Of a stretch of DNA of 23,489 bases, positions 14,838 through 21,098 are shown piece after piece. This DNA is from a virus, in IMG/VR virus record IMGVR_UViG_3300035409_000007, positions 1 through 23,489 of that record; one strand, 5' to 3'. A model generated the notes under the pieces. It worked only from the letters and a program-made list of their open reading frames with translations. It searched no databases and was not told where the DNA came from. A program made the position numbers and the translations under genes. Position 1 is the stretch's first letter. The number at the start of each line of letters is the position of its first letter.

Positions 14838-15621
14838 GCGCCTGCTCGTTGAGCCAACAGAAGAGTATCTGCGAAAGCACTACTCCAACGTTCAGACTCT
14901 CTCTGACTTCCTTGAACTATTTAGCATGGACGTGGCGACCTGGGAAGATGACTTCATGGGCGATGTCATACATGGTATGTACCAGGCTAGTATCTCCGGT
15001 ACTGGTGCAACCAACTTCGCTATAGAGGCGGGCACGGTCAACGGTATAGCTCGGCTAACATCCGGCACCACCGATGATGGACGGTCTGACTTCAGTCTCG
15101 GTCTGCACTTCCGTGGTGACCAGAACTGTGTAATGGCATGTAGGTTCCAACTCTCCGCAGTTACCACGGTAAAGCTAGAGGTTGGGTTTACTGATGTTAT
15201 CTCTGGTACGGATGCGGGAGCGGTGAACGTACTGACTACCCCCTCATTCACTGCAACTGACTGCGCTGTGTGGTGCATTGATACCGACCTTGACGCCAAC
15301 TATCGTGGGGCGAGCGTAGCAAACGGGGTTGCTGCAACCAACGTAGCCCCAGGCATCGGCCCTGTTGCCGCAACCTACGAAACGCTTATTGTTGCTCTAC
15401 TCGGCAACACTGCCGCCGACCCCGACTTGTGCGAGGCTTACTACCTCCGAGCAAATGCGGATGGTGCAATCACCTACAGGTCATCTCCCCAGCTCCTGGC
15501 CTGTCGGCCTACCGTCCTGCTAACTCCGTGGGTCTTCCTCCAGTCACGAGCCGTCTCAGCATCCCGAAACTGTGACATAGACTACCTGCGAGTGTGGCAA
15601 CGCCGCACCGCTACCTTATAG
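14830..15621 (+). CDS. Beta-rich virion protein with ConA-like lectin character (263 residues)
   Basis: Residues 1-45 are helical, with WEDDFMGDVIHGMYQ leading into a beta-rich body. Alternating strands (GLHFRGDQNCVMACRFQL, TVKLEVGFTDV) and the C-terminal strand CDIDYLRVWQRR recall the end of concanavalin-like and GH16-type jelly rolls. No catalytic glutamate motif of GH16 is seen, so it is more likely a binding or decoration domain. It starts 8 nt inside the preceding gene. It opens a block of four beta-rich proteins and a fibre-like protein. Role as capsid decoration or host-surface binding is inferred. Confidence 0.68.
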   Translation: MVKRLLVEPTEEYLRKHYSNVQTLSDFLELFSMDVATWEDDFMGDVIHGMYQASISGTGATNFAIEAGTVNGIARLTSGTTDDGRSDFSLGLHFRGDQNCVMACRFQLSAVTTVKLEVGFTDVISGTDAGAVNVLTTPSFTATDCAVWCIDTDLDANYRGASVANGVAATNVAPGIGPVAATYETLIVALLGNTAADPDLCEAYYLRANADGAITYRSSPQLLACRPTVLLTPWVFLQSRAVSASRNCDIDYLRVWQRRTATL

Positions 15622-15631
15622 GAGAAATATT

Positions 15632-16273
15632 ATGCCAGATGGAATAGTCCGCCAAGATACCCTACCTGCAAACAGTGAGGGTTCCACCCCTCAGTACCGG
15701 CTAAACAGACGTGCCGAGCTAGTCACCGCATCCATGTTTGACCAGTTCCTCTTCGATGGGAGGATGTTCTGTGCCGGTGACGCTGATGAAAATGACCTCG
15801 TTACTGGTCAGGCGACCTTTGCCGCCACTACCCCCACCTTCCTGCTAGAAGTGCCTTCCGGTACAACTGCCATGCCCCTCTGGGTGATACTCAGCCAGGC
15901 CGGAACTGTTGCGGGGGGCGTCATTGAGTGTGAAATATCCTTTGACCGTGTGGGAAGATTCTCAACAGGTGGCACCAGCGAGACCATAACCCACATGCAC
16001 ACAGGCCGTCCCAACTCTCCTGCCTGTCTGCTGTATAGTGGGGCCACTGCTGCCGCTGCCACCGACGCAAGGCGAATTTTCAGTGCCTTTCTTGACCAGG
16101 ATGTGACTGACCCGAACACTACAGAGTCGCTTTACTGGAGCGCAAAGCAAATGTGGGCACCGTTGTTGGTTGGCCCTGCCGCCTTCCTTGTCTTCACCGT
16201 TGGGGCTACAACTGGCCCAACCTGGGCATGGTCTATCGGCTGGCTTGAACTGCCTTCTGCATCGGCGGACTAA
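15632..16273 (+). CDS. Beta-rich putative virion surface protein (213 residues)
   Basis: Start ATG at 15632 is behind a GGAG ribosome site overlapping the end of the previous gene. The sequence is poor in charged residues and rich in Thr, Ala, Gly and Ser, with strands such as PTFLLEVPSGT, LWVILSQAGTVAG and VIECEISFDRVG, and a final WAWSIGWLEL. This composition is common in phage capsid decoration and spike proteins. No enzymatic motif is seen and the family is not recognised; the role is inferred from composition and neighbours. Confidence 0.65.
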   Translation: MPDGIVRQDTLPANSEGSTPQYRLNRRAELVTASMFDQFLFDGRMFCAGDADENDLVTGQATFAATTPTFLLEVPSGTTAMPLWVILSQAGTVAGGVIECEISFDRVGRFSTGGTSETITHMHTGRPNSPACLLYSGATAAAATDARRIFSAFLDQDVTDPNTTESLYWSAKQMWAPLLVGPAAFLVFTVGATTGPTWAWSIGWLELPSASAD

Positions 16274-16615
16274 ATGCAATACTTCACCTGGCATCTGGCT
16301 GGTGGACTAACAGCGTCCACCAGCCAGCAACATAGCTACGTGACGGTAGGGGATTTGCGCCCACTACTAATCAACCTGTATGCGAAGACTGCTCCAGGCT
16401 CCAATGCACCCCTAACCCTCGACATCAACGACGATGGGGTGTCGATTTTCACCTTCCTTCCAAATATGTGGACGAGGGGGCCTGTCCGCTTCAGGGGCGT
16501 GTTTGTTGATGCGAGGATATTGGAAGGCTCGGTGCTAACGCTAGACATTGACCAGGTAGGCAGTCCCGAATCTGGCCGTGACCTGACAGTGCAACTGGTT
16601 TGTGAGGAGTTCTAA
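16274..16615 (+). CDS. Small beta-sandwich-like virion protein (113 residues)
   Basis: Begins at the base after the previous stop and ends by sharing an A with the next start (TAATG). Two similar strands, PLTLDINDDGVSIF and SVLTLDIDQVGSP, flank RFRGVFVDARILEG, suggesting a compact beta sandwich. Size matches many capsid-cementing proteins. No family is recognised; the call rests on predicted fold and position. Confidence 0.65.
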   Translation: MQYFTWHLAGGLTASTSQQHSYVTVGDLRPLLINLYAKTAPGSNAPLTLDINDDGVSIFTFLPNMWTRGPVRFRGVFVDARILEGSVLTLDIDQVGSPESGRDLTVQLVCEEF

Positions 16616-17325
16616 TGGCTACCCCCACATCACTCCCCCCAATATCTAGGGTCAGTGGTGCATCCCTCGCCCTAACTATCAACCGACTCTATACCCAAAA
16701 GCCTATCTGGGCAAGAGAGGCGGAGTTTTACACTCCCGCCGAGGCACGCCTTCTCATCTGCCCCGCACTTACTGCTGCCTTCTTCTATGACGGAACAACC
16801 TACACTGACATCCGCCCCGCAGTAAGCGACCCCGATGCCCTGACCGCCACATTCAACTCCATGCCAACAACTGGCTTCTGCTACCTCATAAGCCAGTACC
16901 AGTTCAACAGGTTTCGTATCGACGTAACCAACACGAACAGCACTGTCAGCACCATGACAGTTACCTACTGGAACGGTTCGGCCTGGACTGGTGTCAGCAA
17001 CTTCTCGGACGGTACTGCGTTGAGTAGTGCAACCCTTGGACAAGATGGTGAGGTGACTTGGGACTTGCCTACCGACGAGGCCACGACCACCCTAACAATT
17101 AGTGGCACCCCCTTCACTGGCTGGATAATACGGTTCGCAGTAAGCGTCACACTCGATGCTACGGTGAGCATAGACCAAATAATCCTGGGCGGTCAGGGCA
17201 CCTCCTACGCCTACGTGCAACCTGGTATCCGTACATTCAACCTAGACCGTGCGGCAGGCTTTATCTCCCTAGTTGACGCCGCCACAGCCACCGCACGAGT
17301 CTCATGGAGCGGTTATAGTGGTTAG
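16615..17325 (+). CDS. Beta-sandwich virion protein (236 residues)
   Basis: The start overlaps the previous stop (TAATG). After a helical N-terminal segment (about 1-45), the body has the pattern FNRFRIDVTNTNSTV, TMTVTYWNGSAWTGV, EVTWDLP and GWIIRFAVSVTLDA. This strand order recurs in phage virion proteins that carry a jelly-roll or galactose-binding-like module. It could bind host or environmental glycans, or cement capsomers. No catalytic residues are evident. Start position is secure because of the coupling. Confidence 0.68.
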   Translation: MATPTSLPPISRVSGASLALTINRLYTQKPIWAREAEFYTPAEARLLICPALTAAFFYDGTTYTDIRPAVSDPDALTATFNSMPTTGFCYLISQYQFNRFRIDVTNTNSTVSTMTVTYWNGSAWTGVSNFSDGTALSSATLGQDGEVTWDLPTDEATTTLTISGTPFTGWIIRFAVSVTLDATVSIDQIILGGQGTSYAYVQPGIRTFNLDRAAGFISLVDAATATARVSWSGYSG

Positions 17326-18799
17326 AAGCGTCTCTCCATCCGAGTTGCTTCCCCGCTTCTTCCCTGACGGGACTGAGGCGGCCCCTGGTATCGCATTTGC
17401 CGCAGACAATGATAATGGGGCATACCGTGCTGCTGCCAACGACTGGCACCTGGTTGTTGCAGGGGATACAGCAATTCGGTTCACCGCCACTTCAGTTGTA
17501 GTTAATGAGGATGCGGCTGACCGAGACTTCCGCATCGAGGGTGACACCGACGCTAACCTGCTAGTTGTGGATGCGGGACTGGACTCGGTATACATTGGCA
17601 TCGCCACACCCGCAGCGGGTAGTCCCAAGTTCCACGTTGCCGGAGACAGGACTGCTGCGGCCTGGAGCCTGAATGGTATTCAGGCCAGCTTCGCTGCTGC
17701 AACGTATACTGACAACTCAACCCTATCATCAGGCACCGCAGCTACCGCCGCAGCCTACAGCATTGGCCGTCCTACCTTCGCCGCCACCAATACCCTTGTG
17801 ACCATCACCGATGCCGGAACGCTGGTAATTGCTGGCGCACCAATCGCTGGTACTAACGTCACCCTCACCAGCGCTTATAGCCTTATTGTTGACCAGGGTA
17901 CTAGCAGGTTTGATGGCCCCGCCAGAGGTGAGGGCGCAACAGGCGACGCATACATTAACTTTGGTGGTACTGGGAGCGCTGTCGAACCCAACTATGCCTA
18001 TACTGGAGACCTCAATACTGGACATTTCCGGCCTGCCGCAGATGTCCTGGCTACAACTACTGGTGGCGTGGAGCGTATGCGGGTTGACGCATCCGGCAAC
18101 CTACTTCTAAACGCAACGGCTGTTGGCACTTCTGCCGCCCGCACCCTGGCCCTGGGCAACGCCTCCATCGTCATGCCGACACTGGCCCTCACCGATTTGG
18201 TACACTTGGGCGCAGTGGACATAGCTGCTGCGGATGCTAGGCTTGCCATCCAGTCCGAAGCTGGTAGTGTGATGTACCTGGGCAACGATGCGCTCAGGTG
18301 GGCAAGTGAAGTGGACTTGCGTAGGCTGGCTGCTGGCTCCCTTGCCTTCTACCGAATCACTGCAAGCTCATCAATAGCGAACGCAGTAGTGCCTGGTGGC
18401 ACGGTTACATCTGGTGCCAAAGCGTCATGGTCAGTTTTCGGCACTGACTTTGTCGCCGACTCAACAAACTATGAAGCACTGATACTCAGGGCAGATGCGG
18501 CAACACCTGGCACCGGCCTAGTTGCCAATGCGTTCCATGTGGTGATGCGTATAGCGGGGACTGGCACAGCCCGTCCATTCATCCTGGGCCACTGGAACGG
18601 CACTACCCTCAGCGAGCACATCCGCATGAATGTGTCGGGCACAACCGCACAGTTAGGTTTTTATGGTGCTACTCCCATATCTCAGGGTGCGTCGGTGGCC
18701 GACGCTGCCGGTGGCGCAACAATCGACGCAGAAGCCAGGACAGCAATCAATGCTCTCATCTCCAGAATAGAGGCCACCGGCTTGATAGTGACAGTTTAG
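17318..18799 (+). CDS. Fibre-like virion protein (about 493 residues)
   Basis: A repetitive beta-rich protein with features usual in phage fibres: short strands with VMYLGNDALRW, NTGHFRPAADVL and MRVDASGNLLL, low charge, many Ala, Thr and Gly, and a C-terminal helix (AEARTAINALISRIEATG) that may drive trimerisation. The chosen start is GTG at 17318, with GGAG (17305-17308) 9 nt upstream and an 8-nt overlap with the previous gene. A TTG at 17273 would give 15 more residues but a 53-nt overlap. Its place among head-decoration genes means it could be a head fibre as well as a tail fibre. No hydrolase motif is seen. Function as an adhesin is inferred. Confidence 0.72.
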   Translation: MVRSVSPSELLPRFFPDGTEAAPGIAFAADNDNGAYRAAANDWHLVVAGDTAIRFTATSVVVNEDAADRDFRIEGDTDANLLVVDAGLDSVYIGIATPAAGSPKFHVAGDRTAAAWSLNGIQASFAAATYTDNSTLSSGTAATAAAYSIGRPTFAATNTLVTITDAGTLVIAGAPIAGTNVTLTSAYSLIVDQGTSRFDGPARGEGATGDAYINFGGTGSAVEPNYAYTGDLNTGHFRPAADVLATTTGGVERMRVDASGNLLLNATAVGTSAARTLALGNASIVMPTLALTDLVHLGAVDIAAADARLAIQSEAGSVMYLGNDALRWASEVDLRRLAAGSLAFYRITASSSIANAVVPGGTVTSGAKASWSVFGTDFVADSTNYEALILRADAATPGTGLVANAFHVVMRIAGTGTARPFILGHWNGTTLSEHIRMNVSGTTAQLGFYGATPISQGASVADAAGGATIDAEARTAINALISRIEATGLIVTV

Positions 18800-18805
18800 G
18801 AGTGT

Positions 18806-19099
18806 ATGGCAATTCAAATTGCATGGACTGACCAGTGGAACACCCTCTACAAACTTGGCTACTGCCGAGTCATGGATGTCTCGGTCAACAACTTTGCCCA
18901 GCGTGCAACCGTGTCAGTCGGATATTATGGTAGTGCAGCGGAACGGGCAACACTGCCTCCCCGTGCCTCCTCTACCTTCCTCTTCGTGCAACCAGACTAC
19001 ACCCCACTTTTCCTCACTCCTGGCAAGACCGACGCAATCAATGCGGCATACCTGGCCCTGAAGGGCCTGACCGAGTTTTCAACTGGAGTGGATGTATGA
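18806..19099 (+). CDS. Small protein, 97 residues, unknown
   Basis: AGGAG overlaps the stop of the fibre gene and lies 3 nt from the ATG, an unusually short spacing. The product has a beta-hairpin region (ARVMD-type strand, RATVSVGYYGSAAERATLPP) and a helical end (TDAINAAYLALKGLTEF). It ends in an ATGA overlap with the next gene. A role in assembling or attaching the fibre, encoded just upstream, is possible but not shown by any motif. Confidence 0.7.
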   Translation: MAIQIAWTDQWNTLYKLGYCRVMDVSVNNFAQRATVSVGYYGSAAERATLPPRASSTFLFVQPDYTPLFLTPGKTDAINAAYLALKGLTEFSTGVDV

Positions 19100-19425
19100 G
19101 GTATATTCCTGACCTGCCTTATCTGGACTGGCGTGGACAGACCGCCTTTGGTGACGATGGGCAGCAGTTCACTTGGCCCAAGGCCCTATTCACCATCGCC
19201 AACGCCTACACTCCGATGGCGCAGTTTGAACTCCGTGGGGACGAGATGCGCCAGTTCAACAAGGCGATGGACGCACTAGAAACGGGATGTGGACTTGAGG
19301 ATGCTTGGTTCAACACCCTAGTACGTGTGGTAGACTATTTCTCCACCAAAATGCCGTTTTGGTGTCGGAGCGGGCCTGCCATATCCGAGTTTCTTTCTGC
19401 CTGTCCGTGCGAGAAGCCGGAGTGA
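19096..19425 (+). CDS. Small protein, 109 residues, unknown
   Basis: Coupled upstream by ATGA and downstream by GTGA. The first 35 residues are rich in aromatics (YIPDLPYLDWRGQ, TWPKALFTIANAYT), followed by helices (LRGDEMRQFNKAMDALETG; TLVRVVDYFSTKM). There are four Cys, two of them in the C-terminal CPC. The helical build and size are compatible with an assembly chaperone, but the evidence is thin. No slippery sequence joining it to the 97-residue gene was found, so it is not a typical tail chaperone pair. Confidence 0.7.
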   Translation: MRYIPDLPYLDWRGQTAFGDDGQQFTWPKALFTIANAYTPMAQFELRGDEMRQFNKAMDALETGCGLEDAWFNTLVRVVDYFSTKMPFWCRSGPAISEFLSACPCEKPE

Positions 19426-19652
19426 GCAAGCTCACACCACACCTCTCCATGTTCGCCATTGTGGGGGCATGGAACTTTGTTTACGTGGCTGCGGTGCGCA
19501 CCTCTGTAGACCAGTCGTTGCTGGCAGTACCAACGACACTTGCCATAGTCGGATTCTGGTTCGCAGGGACGAGGCTGTGTCGTGACTGGTGGTTGTTGCC
19601 AGCCGCACTTGTAGGTGGGGCCATCGGTACTTTCTTAGGGATTAAGGTATGA
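19422..19652 (+). CDS. Small membrane protein, three predicted spans (holin-like)
   Basis: Starts with GTG inside the previous stop (GTGA) and gives 76 residues. The in-frame ATG upstream at 19305 lies inside the previous gene and is not used here. Three hydrophobic stretches are visible: MFAIVGAWNFVYVAAV (about 9-24), LLAVPTTLAIVGFWFAG (about 33-49) and WWLLPAALVGGAIGTFLGI (about 56-74), with Arg-Leu-Cys-Arg between the last two. Size and topology match class I holins, which make holes in the inner membrane for lysis. No endolysin gene is in the window, so this is a structural resemblance only. Confidence 0.65.
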   Translation: MSKLTPHLSMFAIVGAWNFVYVAAVRTSVDQSLLAVPTTLAIVGFWFAGTRLCRDWWLLPAALVGGAIGTFLGIKV

Positions 19653-19810
19653 AGGTCGTACAGCCCACCATCTCTCTTGCCGCAATAGCTGGCCTGGTTG
19701 TGCTAGAGATAGTGGCTATACGCTCAGGGATGGATGGTGTGCTATTTAGCGCAGTTGTTGCGCTGATTGGATTGATTGCGGGCGTAAACTTGAGAGGCAG
19801 GAATGGGTAG
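19649..19810 (+). CDS. Small membrane protein, two predicted spans (53 residues)
   Basis: Coupled by ATGA to the preceding membrane protein, and overlapping the next gene by 8 nt. Two hydrophobic helices, ISLAAIAGLVVLEIVAI (8-24) and VLFSAVVALIGLIAGV (31-46), are joined by a short loop RSGMDG and followed by a basic end (NLRGRNG). This hairpin form fits a class II holin, an antiholin or a small accessory membrane protein. It may act together with its neighbour. Confidence 0.62.
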   Translation: MKVVQPTISLAAIAGLVVLEIVAIRSGMDGVLFSAVVALIGLIAGVNLRGRNG

Positions 19811-21098
19811 GACTCGTGCACAGCTCCGTGACTCGGTGGTGAGGAAGTTGGGCCTCCCCCTCATCTCCGGCACCTCCAACTCATCCGGCAATACCACCAC
19901 GCTTCTCGACGACGATGACGTGCTGGCACGCTACGCAGACGATGCACTAATTGGGATGTGGTTGTATGATGAGGTGCCCAGCACCCCCGTCGACTCCGTA
20001 ATTACCGATTCGGCCCAGGCAACAGGGGTAACCTTCCGGCCCGCAGCAGCCGCGGCCCCTAACAGCGAGGCGTATGAGGTACTCCCTTTCTCTGCTTCCG
20101 CTATCCACTCTGCCATTGACGATACGCTACTTTATCTCTTTGATACTGGGCTGCTGGTGCGAGAGTTCTGGATTGGTGGAGTGACAGGCTCTCCCATCTA
20201 CAACTCAATGTTCGACTATTGGACTACCTCCACTGCCTGTCATGGCTGGACGAGTACCGGCTCAATGAACCGCCAGCAGGGTGCCGCAGTCAAATGGACT
20301 GGCGAGCAGGTGGCAAGGGTTGCCAACATCGGTGCGACGCACTCGCTTGACCCGACATGGCGGCGCTTCCTGACCGACCTTGCTGGACAGACCATTAGAT
20401 TGCGGGCTTGGTGCAATACTGCCACCGCATCAACCTTACGCATCCAAATTGTTGGTGCAGCCACAAGCTCATCACCCTACCACTCCGGCGATGGGGAGTG
20501 GGAAATGCTTGAGATACAAGCCACACTCGCCGTAACTGACCTGGACTGGATACCACGTATCACTACTGGTGACATTGCAACTCAGGACGTAGGGGAGATT
20601 TGGATTGACTCAGGGTACGTGCCTGCCGAGCACCCCATCCCCATCGCACTCATGCCTGGCGGCCCAACTGCCATCTATCTCTCTCACATGCCAGTCAACA
20701 TAACGGATAGGAAGGCAGAAGTACGCCCGTCAAGGCTACACCCCTGGCACCACTGGCGCTGGCAACGCTACCACGACCAGAACGCCGATGTGGAATTTGG
20801 TACAATTATTTGGACTGAGCGCCCACCCCCAGGTATGCGTATGTGGGTGATGGGTAGTGGCCCGCTTACCCTCCCCACCTCCACCACAACCATTGTCGAG
20901 GTGAATCAGAGTGAAGCCGAACTCATTGCGAACATGGTTGCACTGAGGCTACTTGAGTTGCAGATGGGTGCACTGCCCGCTTCTGGCAAGTCTGCTCTTG
21001 CCGACAGGATAGCCAGACTTCAGCGGGACGCATCCATACTGGCCGAGGGATTTGGTGCAAGGACAAGAACCGCATCGCTCCCTAGGCAGTGGCCCTAA
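19803..21098 (+). CDS. Head-tail adaptor-like protein with carbohydrate-binding-like insertion (431 residues)
   Basis: The N-terminal part (RTRAQLRDSVVRKLGLPL, 3-20; DDDDVLARYADDALI, 36-50) and the C-terminal helical part (SEAELIANMVALRLLELQMG, 370-389; KSALADRIARLQRDASILAE, 396-415) resemble helical adaptor proteins such as those following the portal in short-tailed phages. Between them, residues about 135-275 form a jelly-roll-like region (AVKWTGEQVARVANI, LAGQTIRLRAWCNTA, GDGEWEMLEIQATL, GEIWIDSGYV) of the kind found in CBM4_9-type carbohydrate-binding modules. It would sit at the tail side of the portal. It starts 8 nt inside the small membrane gene and is coupled to the next gene (TAATG). 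The adaptor call is by architecture and order, not by a decisive motif. Confidence 0.6.
   Translation: MGRTRAQLRDSVVRKLGLPLISGTSNSSGNTTTLLDDDDVLARYADDALIGMWLYDEVPSTPVDSVITDSAQATGVTFRPAAAAAPNSEAYEVLPFSASAIHSAIDDTLLYLFDTGLLVREFWIGGVTGSPIYNSMFDYWTTSTACHGWTSTGSMNRQQGAAVKWTGEQVARVANIGATHSLDPTWRRFLTDLAGQTIRLRAWCNTATASTLRIQIVGAATSSSPYHSGDGEWEMLEIQATLAVTDLDWIPRITTGDIATQDVGEIWIDSGYVPAEHPIPIALMPGGPTAIYLSHMPVNITDRKAEVRPSRLHPWHHWRWQRYHDQNADVEFGTIIWTERPPPGMRMWVMGSGPLTLPTSTTTIVEVNQSEAELIANMVALRLLELQMGALPASGKSALADRIARLQRDASILAEGFGARTRTASLPRQWP

Noticed and set aside
17273-17317. TTG start giving a longer fibre-like protein
   Set aside because: It needs a 53-nt overlap and has no clear ribosome site, while GTG at 17318 has GGAG 9 nt upstream.
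18806-19425. Possible frameshifted tail chaperone pair
   Set aside because: The two genes are joined by an ATGA overlap and I saw no slippery heptamer before the first stop.
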